Origin: Histidinibacterium lentulum
GTDB lineage: Bacteria; Pseudomonadota; Alphaproteobacteria; Rhodobacterales; Rhodobacteraceae
Assembly (NCBI RefSeq): GCF_003789055.1
Contig: NZ_ML119085.1
Coordinates: 186,001 to 250,000 of the forward strand
Reading direction: 5' to 3'
DNA length: 64,000 bases
The translations under genes and the position numbers were made by a program. The first letter of the stretch is position 1. Every line of letters starts with the position of its first letter. This document shows, piece by piece, positions 54,478 to 63,942 of the stretch. The notes beneath the pieces are model-generated. The model did not search any database and was not told where the DNA came from. It saw nothing but the letters and a program-made list of their open reading frames with translations.

Positions 54478-54550
54478 CCCCGGTTCTCTGGCCGGAAATA
54501 TCCCGGGGGCGGTGAAGGCCGCAGGCCTTCGCCGGTGGGGGCAGCGCCCC
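54478..54550 (+). repeat. Dispersed palindromic repeat, family A, copy 3, with insertion
   Basis: Same TGGCCGGAAATATCCCGGGG core as copy 1, then a 7-bp hairpin GAAGGCC-GCA-GGCCTTC (54513-54529), then the GGGGGCAGCGCCCC block. It lies between the convergent thiolase and pbpC genes. Confidence 0.7.
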
Positions 54551-54675
54551 CTGTCGCGCCGCAGGCGCGAAACCGCCGGTCCCGGCCGGCCGTTCCCGAT
54601 CGCCCGGAGCCGGCCGAAGGCCGGAAACGCCCCCTCCCGCGCCGAAGGCGCGCGGATCGACGCGCGAAGCGCGGC
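54513..54675. repeat. Array of small triloop hairpins
   Basis: At least five short perfect stems with three-base loops in about 160 bases: GAAGGCC-GCA-GGCCTTC, GCGCC-GCA-GGCGC, CCGGCC-GAA-GGCCGG, GCGCC-GAA-GGCGC and GCGC-GAA-GCGC. The loops are only GCA or GAA, which cap hairpins very stably. No gene is present here. Confidence 0.55.
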
Positions 54676-54683
54676 GAAACCCC

Positions 54684-56711
54684 TCAGCGCATCTCGACGG
54701 ACACCCGCGCCGCCCGCCCGTCCGCATCGATCACCGTGACGGTCGAGAAACCCCGGCCCAGCTCCGCGATCTCCACCTCCCGGCCATGGCCGCGCGCCAC
54801 CGGCACGCCGTTGGCCAGCACCGCGAAGGGCGCGCGCCCGTCCCGCAGCTTCACGGTCAGGCCGCGCCCCTCCACCACCGCGCCCTCGGGCGGGAAGGCG
54901 ATGGCCACCGCCGGCGCCGCTTCCGCCGCCGACCCGCCGAACCGTCGCAGCGCCTGGGGAAGCCGCCCCGCGCCCACGATCAGCGTCTCGGGCGGCGGAG
55001 GCGGCAGCGGCTCGGCTTCGGGCGCCACATGGGCGAAGGCGCGGAACATCACCGGCGCCGCCAGCGCCCTGCCCGAGATGCCGGGTACCGGCGTTCCGTC
55101 CGGCCGGCCCATCCAGACACCCACCACATGGGACCCGTCGAACCCGATCGCCCAGGCGTCCCGGTATCCGTAGGAGGTCCCGGTCTTGAACGCGATCCCT
55201 GTCCCGAGGACACCCTCCGGCCTCGGCGCGTCCCGCAGGATGTCGGCGACCTGCCAGGCCGCCGCCCGGTCCATCAGCGGCCGGGCGACGAACTCTTCGG
55301 CGGGCGGCCCGGTCCGGAGGTCCACGGCCTGCCCGCCATGGGCCAGCGCCGCATAGGACCGCACCAGGTCCTCCAGCGTCAGCCCCACGCCGCCCAGCGC
55401 CACGGCAAGGCCCGGAGCGCCACCCTGGGGCAGCGCGGGCTCCGCCCCCGCCCGGCGAAGCGCCGTCAGCAGATGCTGCGGCCCCAGTGCCTCGAGGAGC
55501 GCCACCGCCGGCACGTTGAGCGACAGCTGCAGTGCCTGCCGGACGCGCAGCTCCCCCCGGAACATCCCGTCGAAATTCCGCGGCGCATAGCCGTCGTAGC
55601 TCACCGGCCGGTCCGCGATCAGCGTCTCGGGATGCGCCAGCCCCCGGTCGAAGGCAAGGCCGTAGATCAGCGGCTTCAGCGTGGAGCCCGGAGAGCGCAG
55701 GGCCCGCGTCATGTCCACGAACCCCTGCCGCGCGTCGCCGTAGCCAGCCGATCCGACCTGCGCCAGCACTTCGCCCGTCCGGTGATCCGCCACGATCAGC
55801 GCCACCTGCATCCGCGCGCCGGCCTCCCGCGCCGCCTCCGCCGCCAGCGCCTCCAGCCCCGCCTGCAGCCCCGCATCGAGGGTCGTGCGATGGACGCCCG
55901 CGTCCGGCGCCTCCTCCACCAGCCGCCCCGCGAGGTGCGCCGCCAGCGCCGGGAACTCGTTGCGCCCCCGGGGCGAGCCTTCCGTGAGCGCGGCCTCGGC
56001 CTCGGCCGGCGGCAACACGCCGTCGCGCGCCATCCGCATCAGCACGCGGTCCCGGGCCGCCTGCGCGGCCTCCGGATCCCGGTCCGGCCGCCGCCGTTCG
56101 GGGCTCTGCGGGAGGGCCACCAGCAGCGCCGCCTGCGCCGGGGTCAGCCGCCGCGGCGGCTTGCCGAGCCAGGCATAGCTCGCCGCGCGCACTCCCTCGA
56201 TATTCCCGCCGAACGGCGCGCGGTTCATGTAGAGCGTGAGGATCTCCTCCTTCGTCAGGTGCCGCTCCAGCGCCAGCGCCAGCCGCATCTGCCGCAGCTT
56301 GCCGTCCATCTGCCCGGTGGTCCCGTCCTCCAGCAGCCGCGCCACCTGCATCGTCAGCGTCGAGCCGCCCGACACCACCCGCCCGTAGCGCAGCGCCTGC
56401 ACCGCCGCGCGCCCCATGGCGATCACGTCGACGCCGGGATGGGTCCAGAACCGCTTGTCCTCGTAGCGCACCAGCATGTCGACATAGGCCGGGTCCACCT
56501 CGTCGAGCCTGACCGCCAGCCGCCAGCGCCCGTCCGCCACGAGGAACGGCCGCAGGAGCTCCCCCTCGCGGTCCAGCACCTCGACCGAGGTCTCCGCCGT
56601 CAAGGGCGGCAGCGGCGTCGCCAGCACCCAGCGGTCAAAGGCGTCTCTGCCCGCGCCCAGCCCGTAAAGCAGGACCGCGACCGCAAGAAAGGTGAGGCCC
56701 GCCCGCCTCAT
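54684..56711 (-). CDS. pbpC: Penicillin-binding protein 1C
   Basis: Periplasmic bifunctional peptidoglycan synthase anchored by one N-terminal helix (about residues 4-20). 675 aa. The GT51 transglycosylase domain has MLVRYEDKRFWTHPGVD (catalytic Glu), GGSTLTMQVARLL and KEEILTLYMNRAPFGGNIEG. The transpeptidase domain has active Ser in SPGSTLKPLIYG, SLN in QLSLNVP and FKTGTSYGYRDAW. The C-terminal BiPBP_C domain (about 585-675) is typical of PbpC. It overlaps the macroglobulin gene by four bases, the same partnership as E. coli yfhM-pbpC. Confidence 0.95.
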   Translation of the reverse strand: MRRAGLTFLAVAVLLYGLGAGRDAFDRWVLATPLPPLTAETSVEVLDREGELLRPFLVADGRWRLAVRLDEVDPAYVDMLVRYEDKRFWTHPGVDVIAMGRAAVQALRYGRVVSGGSTLTMQVARLLEDGTTGQMDGKLRQMRLALALERHLTKEEILTLYMNRAPFGGNIEGVRAASYAWLGKPPRRLTPAQAALLVALPQSPERRRPDRDPEAAQAARDRVLMRMARDGVLPPAEAEAALTEGSPRGRNEFPALAAHLAGRLVEEAPDAGVHRTTLDAGLQAGLEALAAEAAREAGARMQVALIVADHRTGEVLAQVGSAGYGDARQGFVDMTRALRSPGSTLKPLIYGLAFDRGLAHPETLIADRPVSYDGYAPRNFDGMFRGELRVRQALQLSLNVPAVALLEALGPQHLLTALRRAGAEPALPQGGAPGLAVALGGVGLTLEDLVRSYAALAHGGQAVDLRTGPPAEEFVARPLMDRAAAWQVADILRDAPRPEGVLGTGIAFKTGTSYGYRDAWAIGFDGSHVVGVWMGRPDGTPVPGISGRALAAPVMFRAFAHVAPEAEPLPPPPPETLIVGAGRLPQALRRFGGSAAEAAPAVAIAFPPEGAVVEGRGLTVKLRDGRAPFAVLANGVPVARGHGREVEIAELGRGFSTVTVIDADGRAARVSVEMR

Positions 56712-59700
56712 TCCACGATCGTCACCCGCCCGGCCGCGGTGTTTGCGCGCATCTCGGGCCGGTACATGTCCTCCACGCTCGCCGCCGGGAGATGGAACGC
56801 GCCGGGCGAGACCGCCCGCACGACATAGGCCAGCCGGAACGGCGCGTCCGACAGGTGATCCACCGCCGCAAGGAACCGCTCCTGCCGGAATTCCGCGGTC
56901 TGCGGCTCCACCGTCTCGAGCCAGTCGAGCCCCGACATGTCCCCCGACCGCAGGAGGTTCGGATTGTCGATCTCGAAGCCGGCCGGCAGCGGGTCGTCCA
57001 CCATCAGCCGCGCCTCCTGTCGCCCGAAGGGCGTTACCGTCAGCACCGTGACGAGCCGTGTGCCCACAGCCACGCCGTCCGGGTTCGCCGGCTCGCCCTC
57101 CATCGTGAACCAGCTCCGGTCGATGGCATAGCCGTTGCCCCCCGCCTCGGGCGGCACCTCCGGCACGCCGAAGGCCGTCACCGTCAGCTCGGTCTCCGCG
57201 CCCGTGTTCCCGAACCGCACCGGAGCCGCCGCGACGCTGTCTTCTCTCAGGAATACCAGCGGCCCCTCGGGCGCGGCGCCGTCCACCGACACACCCGTGT
57301 CCCGCAGATCGTCGATCAGCGCATGCGCCGCCATCAGCGTCCAGGCCGCCTCCTGGGTCGAGGCGCGGCCCCCCTGCGCCACCGCATCGGTCAGTCGTCC
57401 GGTATCCACCGCAGCCGATCCCGCCTCCACCGCAAGCGTCAGCACCGCGGCGGCGTCGCGCCGGTCGGTGCCGTAATCTTCCCGCCAGCCCATCGTCTCC
57501 TCGGAGGCAAGCCGCTCTGTCAGCTCCGCGCTTGCCCGCGCGAACATCGCATCCGCCCGGCGCTGTTCGCCGTACTGGGCCAGCGCGGCGCCCAGCTGCG
57601 CCTTGGCGAGCGGCGTTCCGAACGCCTCCGCCTTCTCGTCGGCGTAGTACCGCAGGTCCCCTATGGCCGCCGCGCCCTCCCGCGCCAGCACCAGCAGCGC
57701 ATAGGCCAGGTCCGCGCCCCCCTGATCGAAGTCAGGATAGTAGTTCACCCGGTTCCGCAGGTTATCGAGCGCCATGCCGAAGGCCACCTCGGGCACGTCA
57801 TGCCCCCGCGCCTTCGCCTTGGACAGGAAATCCGTCACATAGGCATCGAGCCACAGGTCCCCCGAATAGGCTCCCCACAGGCCGAATGCCCCGTTCCGCG
57901 CCTGGTTGGCGAGGATCGCGCCGATCGCGCCCGCGATCCGCTCGCGGGTCTCCTCGGCCTCCGCCAGCCCCATCGCGCTCGCCACCTGGTCGAAATAAAG
58001 AAGCGGGAGGGCCTGGCTGGTGACCTGCTCGGTGCAGCCGTAGGGATAGCGGTCCAGCATCGCAAGAAGACCGGGCGCGTCGAACCGCGCCAGCGGCCCG
58101 ACCGACAGTGTGGCCGTGCCCGTGCCGTCCCGGAACCCGGCGAATGCGTCGTCGTCGAAGGTAAAGGTCCCCCCCGAGGCCAGGGTGAAGCGCGAGGTCC
58201 GCGCCACCTCCGGGTCGTTCATCTCCACCGGAACGGAGAGGTCCTTCCTGAGCTCCCGCCCGTCGGGCGTCACCGCGGTCAGCGTGATCTCCGCCAGCCC
58301 CGCCGCGCCCGCGCGCAGCGGCAGGCGCGTGACGAATCCCGTCCGCTCGCCCACCTCGCCCGAGGCCTCCTGCACCGGCAGCTCGATCCCTTGGGCCTCG
58401 GCCCGCAGCTCCACCGCGCCCGTGGGTCCGTAGGCATGGGTCACTTCGATCAGCATGCGGCTTTCGTCGCCCGGCGCCATGAACCGCGGCACGGTGACGT
58501 TCACGACCACCGGATCGCGTACCAGCACCTCGGCCTCGGCCTGTCCGACCCCGCTCCGGGTCCAGGCCACGGCCATCACCTTCACCGTCCCGTTGAAGGA
58601 CGGCATGTCGAACACAGCCCGCGCGCGACCGTCCGCGCCCACCGTCACCGGGCCCTCGAAATAGGCCACCAGTTCCTCCGTGGGTGGCGGCGACTGCATC
58701 CGTCGCGCCATGCCGCCGTCCCCGCCGAAGCGGAGCTGCCCGATCTCCCCCGTCATCCCGTCGAGAAGACGCCCGTAGACATCCCGCATCTCCACGCCGA
58801 GCCGCCGTTGCCCGAAGTAATGCCCGGAGGGATCGGGGCTTTCGTACCCCGTCAGGTTCAGAATGCCCGCATCCACCGCCGCCAGTGTCACATGGGCCGT
58901 CTCGCCCGGCGCGGCGCCCTTCACCGCTACGGCGACCTCCAGCGGCTCGCGCGGCATCGCCGTGTCCGGTGCCTCCACCGCGACAGAGAGCCGCTTGTCG
59001 CCCGGATCGACGGCAGCGTGGACCAGCCCCAGCGCGCGCGCCGGGTTGCGCTCCTGCTCCGCGTCCATGGGCCGGATCACCGAGACCGTGACATAGGCGC
59101 CCGGCGCCCACTCCCCGGTGACCTCCAGCGGGATGATCGATTCCCCCTCGCTGACCTCCACCGCCTGCATGGAGATGACCCGGTCCGACATCACGCTGAC
59201 CAGCGCCGTGCCGTCATACCGCGGGACCACCCGCAACTCCGCCGTGTCGCCCACCGCATAGCTTTCCGCGTCGAGCGACACTTCCAGCGTGTCCGGCGTG
59301 TCGGAACTGTCCGCCGGCGCGTACCAGCCCGCATGGAACTCCGTGGAGGCGGCAAGGTACTCCCCGCCCAGCCGCTCGACGATCAGCTCGTACTGACCCC
59401 AGTCCACCGGCACCGCGATCTGCGCCGGCGCGGCCCCCGGCGCGATCTCTCCCGCCGCGATCCGCTCGCGCCGCGTGACGGGCTCCCAGTTCCAGGCGCC
59501 GTTGACGGAATACCACTGGTACTCGGTCGTCACCCGGTTGACCGTCCATTCCGCCCGCATCTCCACGGGCTCGAGGTCAGGTCCCAGCGCAAGCACCGAG
59601 AACTCCGCCGTCGCGCCTTCGCCCAGCACATCCTCGCCAAAGGCCGGCCGGATGCCCAGCATCGGCCCGTCCGGCAGCACCTGCGCCTCCGCCCGCCTCT

Positions 59701-62131
59701 CCACGGGGCGGCCCGAAAGCTCCTGCACCCGCGCGATGACCTGCAAGGACAGGGGCCGCCCGCCCGCATCGGCCTCGGGGATCGGCAGGTCGACCGTCAC
59801 CGCTCCCGAGGCATCCGTCACCCAGCCGTCGCCGAGCCCCTGCGCCCGCGCCGAGAACGGCTGGTCGTGCCGTCCGAATCGGTAGCCCGGGAAGCCCTCC
59901 AGCGCGGCGGCCGAGCGGAGGACCACCTCGCCCTCCACATCGAGCCCGGCGGCCGGCGCGCCGAAAAGGTAATCCGCCCGGACCTCCAGCGGCGGCACAT
60001 CCCCCAGCCGCAGCGTCTCGGCCAGCGTCAGCTCCACGTCGATCCGCTCCGGCAGGAAGTCCTCCACCAGAACGCTCTGCTGCGCCAGAGGCGCGTCGTC
60101 CACGTCCGCATGCAGCGCCACCGACCAGACGCCCCGCGGTGCACTCGGCGCCACCGGAAGCGCGAAGACATGCCCCCCCGCCACGTCATCCACCGAGACA
60201 TGCCGCGAATACTCGACTCCGTCGGGCCGCGTCAGGATCGCCGTCAAGGGCACGCCCTCCACCGCCACGGTCCCCGGATCGCGCATCAGCGCGGTGACAT
60301 GGATCGTCTCCCCTGCACGATAGGCGCCCCGGTCCGTCGCCACGAACACGTCGATGGGCGGACTCGGCGCACGGCCCTCGACGCCCCGGTCCGACAGGTC
60401 GAACGCAGGCCCCCTCAGCGACAGGAACGCCATGTCCCCGTCCCGCTCCGCCAGAACCAGCGCAGGCGCCGCCGCGCCCGTGCCCCGGGTCAGCCCCGCG
60501 TCGAACCGCGCGATCCCGTCCTCCCCGGTCACCGCCTCGCCCAGAACCGCGTTGCCCTCGCTGACCAGCGAGACGGCCGCGCCCTCCGCGGCGCCCGCAT
60601 CGCCCAGCGCGCGCACGGACACGGTCAGCCCGTCCGTGCCCGCCATGGTCGCAAGTCCCAGATCGGTCAGCACGAACCACTGCGTCGCCACCGCCGCCTG
60701 CTCGTCGTCCCGCCCCGGCACCCTTGCCTGCAACAGGAACAGCCCCGGCGCCTCCCCTTCCAGCGCATCGGCCATGGGCAGCCGCGTGGTCACGTCGCGG
60801 TTCAGCTCCTGCCTCACCTCCGCGGTCCCCTCCCAGAGCGGCAAGCCCAGCTGATCGGCCACGTACCCTTCCTGCCAGTCATAGACCGGCCCCGGAAAGA
60901 ACCCCTCCTGCATCGTCCGCACGAGGTTCCGGTCAGGCACCCGGTACAGCGCCAGCCCCACCTCCCCCACGTTGACCGAGGTCAGCGGCAGCCCCGCGTC
61001 CGGCGTCCGCGGCAACACGTAGCCGCGCCCCTCGAACCGCACCCCCGGGCTCCGGTCCCGCACGTACATCGTCAGTTCCACCGGCCGGATCAGCACCTCG
61101 CCGCTCCCGGCCGGCAGGCCCTCGCGGAGCACGACCCGATACCGCTCCCCGTGAGCCACGCCGTCGATGCAGAGCTGCGCGCCCTCCGCCTCCACCGTCA
61201 GCGACTGGTCGGGCAACTGCACATAGGTCCCGTAATCCACCCCCGCCTGCACCAGAACCTCGGAGAACTCCGCGCAGATCCGCGGCATCGCCGAATCGCT
61301 CTCCGCATCGGTCCCCGTCACCCGGAACCCGTGACGCCCGATGGCCTCCTCCAGCCGCAGCTCGGTATCGCGCCGGAACTGGGCCTCCTGTGCCAGCCTG
61401 AGCGCGTCGATCATCTGCCGCCCGCGCCCGTCCTGCTCCAGCGCCTCCGCCATGACGGCGAGCACGGTGTGCTCCTGCGCGGCGCTCTCCGCCCTCAGGT
61501 AGCCATTGACCGCCGCGGGCAGCGCCCGCGCCCTCACCCTGCGCCGCTCGTCCGCGTCTCCGATGGGCGCGGCCAGCGCGAGGTCCGCGTAATCGATCCA
61601 CAGATCGGCCGCATCCGTCGGCGCCAGCGCCGCTCCGGTGAAGCGCAGCGCATCGTAAAGCGCGCCCTCCTGCCGTCGCATCTCCGCCAGCGCGACGTAC
61701 TGCCCGGGGTCCGTCTCGTCCGTCGAATGCAGCCGCCCCAACGTCCGCCCCAGCTCCCGCGCCGCCGCCAGATCGCCCTCCCTCAGGAACTCCAGCCGCG
61801 CGGCCTTCTCCCCCGCGCCGGACAGCACGGCGGGCTCCGTCTCGTAAAGGCGCCCCGACACCGCCCCGTCGTAGAACGTGACCTCGCTCACCCCCGCCTT
61901 CGGGAAGCACGACCCGTTGCGCTGGTTGTAGGTGAAGGCCGTACACTCCGGATTGGCGAAACAGGCCGCCTGGCACGCATCCAGCGTCGTGTCGAAGATA
62001 CTGGCCAGGTCCGCGCCGAAGAAATCCACATTGCGCGAGATCGCCACGCGCCGGTCGGGCACCGGATCGGTCTGGGCCGTGACATGGACGGGCAGAATTG
62101 ACAGGAGGACAATCAGGATCGACCGGATCAT
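56708..62131 (-). CDS. Alpha-2-macroglobulin family protein with N-terminal PAN domain
   Basis: Periplasmic protease-trapping protein, 1,807 aa. The signal peptide (1-20, ILIVLLSILPVHVTAQ) lacks a lipobox, unlike E. coli YfhM. A PAN/apple-like module with Cys53, Cys57, Cys63 and Cys75 (about 38-90) precedes the macroglobulin domains. The thioester motif Gly-Cys1366-Thr-Glu-Gln is intact (YPYGCTEQ) and followed by the alpha-helical thioester domain. GGGAGA about eight bases upstream supports start 62131. It probably works with PbpC, covalently trapping proteases that enter through damaged cell wall. Confidence 0.92.
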   Translation of the reverse strand: MIRSILIVLLSILPVHVTAQTDPVPDRRVAISRNVDFFGADLASIFDTTLDACQAACFANPECTAFTYNQRNGSCFPKAGVSEVTFYDGAVSGRLYETEPAVLSGAGEKAARLEFLREGDLAAARELGRTLGRLHSTDETDPGQYVALAEMRRQEGALYDALRFTGAALAPTDAADLWIDYADLALAAPIGDADERRRVRARALPAAVNGYLRAESAAQEHTVLAVMAEALEQDGRGRQMIDALRLAQEAQFRRDTELRLEEAIGRHGFRVTGTDAESDSAMPRICAEFSEVLVQAGVDYGTYVQLPDQSLTVEAEGAQLCIDGVAHGERYRVVLREGLPAGSGEVLIRPVELTMYVRDRSPGVRFEGRGYVLPRTPDAGLPLTSVNVGEVGLALYRVPDRNLVRTMQEGFFPGPVYDWQEGYVADQLGLPLWEGTAEVRQELNRDVTTRLPMADALEGEAPGLFLLQARVPGRDDEQAAVATQWFVLTDLGLATMAGTDGLTVSVRALGDAGAAEGAAVSLVSEGNAVLGEAVTGEDGIARFDAGLTRGTGAAAPALVLAERDGDMAFLSLRGPAFDLSDRGVEGRAPSPPIDVFVATDRGAYRAGETIHVTALMRDPGTVAVEGVPLTAILTRPDGVEYSRHVSVDDVAGGHVFALPVAPSAPRGVWSVALHADVDDAPLAQQSVLVEDFLPERIDVELTLAETLRLGDVPPLEVRADYLFGAPAAGLDVEGEVVLRSAAALEGFPGYRFGRHDQPFSARAQGLGDGWVTDASGAVTVDLPIPEADAGGRPLSLQVIARVQELSGRPVERRAEAQVLPDGPMLGIRPAFGEDVLGEGATAEFSVLALGPDLEPVEMRAEWTVNRVTTEYQWYSVNGAWNWEPVTRRERIAAGEIAPGAAPAQIAVPVDWGQYELIVERLGGEYLAASTEFHAGWYAPADSSDTPDTLEVSLDAESYAVGDTAELRVVPRYDGTALVSVMSDRVISMQAVEVSEGESIIPLEVTGEWAPGAYVTVSVIRPMDAEQERNPARALGLVHAAVDPGDKRLSVAVEAPDTAMPREPLEVAVAVKGAAPGETAHVTLAAVDAGILNLTGYESPDPSGHYFGQRRLGVEMRDVYGRLLDGMTGEIGQLRFGGDGGMARRMQSPPPTEELVAYFEGPVTVGADGRARAVFDMPSFNGTVKVMAVAWTRSGVGQAEAEVLVRDPVVVNVTVPRFMAPGDESRMLIEVTHAYGPTGAVELRAEAQGIELPVQEASGEVGERTGFVTRLPLRAGAAGLAEITLTAVTPDGRELRKDLSVPVEMNDPEVARTSRFTLASGGTFTFDDDAFAGFRDGTGTATLSVGPLARFDAPGLLAMLDRYPYGCTEQVTSQALPLLYFDQVASAMGLAEAEETRERIAGAIGAILANQARNGAFGLWGAYSGDLWLDAYVTDFLSKAKARGHDVPEVAFGMALDNLRNRVNYYPDFDQGGADLAYALLVLAREGAAAIGDLRYYADEKAEAFGTPLAKAQLGAALAQYGEQRRADAMFARASAELTERLASEETMGWREDYGTDRRDAAAVLTLAVEAGSAAVDTGRLTDAVAQGGRASTQEAAWTLMAAHALIDDLRDTGVSVDGAAPEGPLVFLREDSVAAAPVRFGNTGAETELTVTAFGVPEVPPEAGGNGYAIDRSWFTMEGEPANPDGVAVGTRLVTVLTVTPFGRQEARLMVDDPLPAGFEIDNPNLLRSGDMSGLDWLETVEPQTAEFRQERFLAAVDHLSDAPFRLAYVVRAVSPGAFHLPAASVEDMYRPEMRANTAAGRVTIVE

Positions 62132-62236
62132 CGGGCAATCTCCCTTGGTCACAATGCGCGCAGTCTGACTCCGCCCGGGCGCGCTGGCAACGATTCCCCT
62201 GTAGACGCGGCGCCTGCGCCCGAGCCCGGAGACACG

Positions 62237-63118
62237 ATGTCCGCCGCCCTCTCCCGCCCCCACCCCGGTCGCCTCGCCGCGCTCCTGGCCCTCGCCATGA
62301 TCGCCTTCGCGGCCAATTCCGTGCTGAACCGGATCGCCGTGGCTGGCGGCACGGACCCCGTGGCCTTCGGCGCCGTCCGGCTGATCTCCGGCGCCCTGCT
62401 GCTGATGGTGCTGGTCCGCGCCCGCGCACCCCTGATCGCCCCCGGTCGGACCCGGGGCGTGCTGACCCTGTCGCTCTATGTCTTCGGCTTCTCGCTCGCC
62501 TATGCCGCGCTCGACGCCGGCCTCGGCGCGCTGATCCTCTTCGGCTGCGTGCAGATCACCATGTTCGCGGGCGCGCTCCTCGCCCGCCAGCCGGTCCCCC
62601 GCCTGCACTGGCTCGGCGCCGCCATCGCGCTTCTGGGCCTCGCCGTCCTGCTCTGGCCCTCGGGCGCCGCGGCGCCCTCCCTGCCGCACGCCCTGTCCAT
62701 GGCCGCCGCGGGCCTCGGCTGGGGCCTTTACTCGCTGGCCGGCCGCCGCGCCGCAAATCCCCTTCCGGAAACCGCCGCGAACTTCGCCCTCGCCGCGCCA
62801 CCGGCCCTTCTTCTCTGGCTGCTTCTCTCCCCTGGCATCGACCCCGCGGGCGCTGTTCTTGCCGCGCTCTCGGGCGCGCTGGCCTCGGGTCTGGGCTATG
62901 CGCTGTGGTACACCCTCCTGCCCCGCCTCGCCGCCACGACGGCCGGCGTGGCGCAACTGACCGTCCCCGTCATCGCCACGGCGGGCGGCGCCCTGCTGCT
63001 GTCGGAACCGGTCACCGCCCGCTTCGCCCTGGCCGCCCTCCTCGTTCTGGGCGGCCTCGCCCTCTCCCTGAGAAAGCCCCAAGGCCGTGGCGGCCGTCCA
63101 TCTCAGACCTCGGGATAG
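62237..63118 (+). CDS. EamA-family (DMT superfamily) transporter
   Basis: Inner-membrane exporter, 293 aa, about ten helices in two EamA repeats. ALAMIAFAANSVLNRIAVAGG opens the first and GYALWYTLLPRLAATTAGVAQLTVPVIATAGG closes the second, a hallmark of the family. GGAG lies about eight bases upstream. Substrate unknown. It is divergent from the macroglobulin gene (105 bases) and overlaps yaaA tail to tail by 16 bases. It is not closely similar to the EamA protein at 34720. Confidence 0.87.
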   Translation: MSAALSRPHPGRLAALLALAMIAFAANSVLNRIAVAGGTDPVAFGAVRLISGALLLMVLVRARAPLIAPGRTRGVLTLSLYVFGFSLAYAALDAGLGALILFGCVQITMFAGALLARQPVPRLHWLGAAIALLGLAVLLWPSGAAAPSLPHALSMAAAGLGWGLYSLAGRRAANPLPETAANFALAAPPALLLWLLLSPGIDPAGAVLAALSGALASGLGYALWYTLLPRLAATTAGVAQLTVPVIATAGGALLLSEPVTARFALAALLVLGGLALSLRKPQGRGGRPSQTSG

Positions 63119-63876
63119 GGCCGGGCGAACACCGGCTTGAGCTCGCAGCTCGCCTCGGGATCGAACCGATACCCGCCCGTCTCGAACGCCTGCAGCGCCT
63201 CGGGGCCCTCCGCCCGCACCTCCTGCGCGAACCGCGCCATGGCGCCCCGCGCCCTCTTGGCGAAGAAGCTGATCATCTGCCGCTTCCCGCCCCTCTCCTC
63301 GTAGAAGGCCGGCGTGATCACCTTCAGCTTCAGCTTCGGATGGTCGGCCGCGGCGAAATACTCCTGACTCGCGCAGTTCAGGAGCCAGCCGGTGCCCACC
63401 TTCTCCCCCTGCGCATTCAGCGCCTTCGCGATCCGGTCGCCCCAGAACTCGTAAAGCGATCTGCCGCGCCGCGTCGCGAGCCGTGTGCCCATCTCCAGCC
63501 GGTAGGGCTGGATGCCGTCCCGCGGCGCAAGAAGACCATACAACCCCGACAGGATGCGCAGGTGATCGTCCGCCCAGCGCAGGGCGTCCGCGTCCATCGT
63601 CGCCACCTCGAGCCCTTGGTAGGTATCCCCGGCAAAGAGCCAGGCCGCGGGCTTCACATCGGCCCTCGCCGGGGCTGCCTTGAACACCCTGAACCGATCG
63701 CGGTTCAGCCGGGCCAGATCGTCGCTCAGGTCCATCAGGCCCTTGAGGTCCTTCAGGGTCAGGTTGCGGCCGGTCTTCGCCAGCTTCAGCGCCTCGCCGG
63801 CAAAGACAGGCTCCGTCGGCGTCACCGCGACGGGCTCCTCGTTCAGCGATTTCGCGGGCGATATGACCGTCAGCAT
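63103..63876 (-). CDS. yaaA: Peroxide stress protein YaaA (DUF328/UPF0246)
   Basis: 257 aa, full family length. Starts MLTVISPAKSLNEEPV, and contains FAGDTYQGLEV, LRILSGLYGLLAPRDGIQPYRLEMGT, LLNCASQEYF and ISFFAKRARGAMARF. YaaA limits intracellular free iron and oxidative DNA damage under peroxide in E. coli and can bind DNA. Convergent with the EamA gene and overlapping its 3' end by 16 bases. Confidence 0.95.
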   Translation of the reverse strand: MLTVISPAKSLNEEPVAVTPTEPVFAGEALKLAKTGRNLTLKDLKGLMDLSDDLARLNRDRFRVFKAAPARADVKPAAWLFAGDTYQGLEVATMDADALRWADDHLRILSGLYGLLAPRDGIQPYRLEMGTRLATRRGRSLYEFWGDRIAKALNAQGEKVGTGWLLNCASQEYFAAADHPKLKLKVITPAFYEERGGKRQMISFFAKRARGAMARFAQEVRAEGPEALQAFETGGYRFDPEASCELKPVFARPYPEV

Positions 63877-63942
63877 CCTGTCCTCTCCGTGCGTCCCCGG
63901 CAGAGACCTACGGCCCCGCCCGGAGAGGTCAAGACGCGCGGC

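Noticed and set aside
56792-62101. 1,769-codon open frame antisense to the macroglobulin gene
   Set aside because: Very long but purely a high-GC shadow. The product is Arg/His/Gln-rich and low in complexity, while the minus-strand gene has a signal peptide, thioester motif and RBS.
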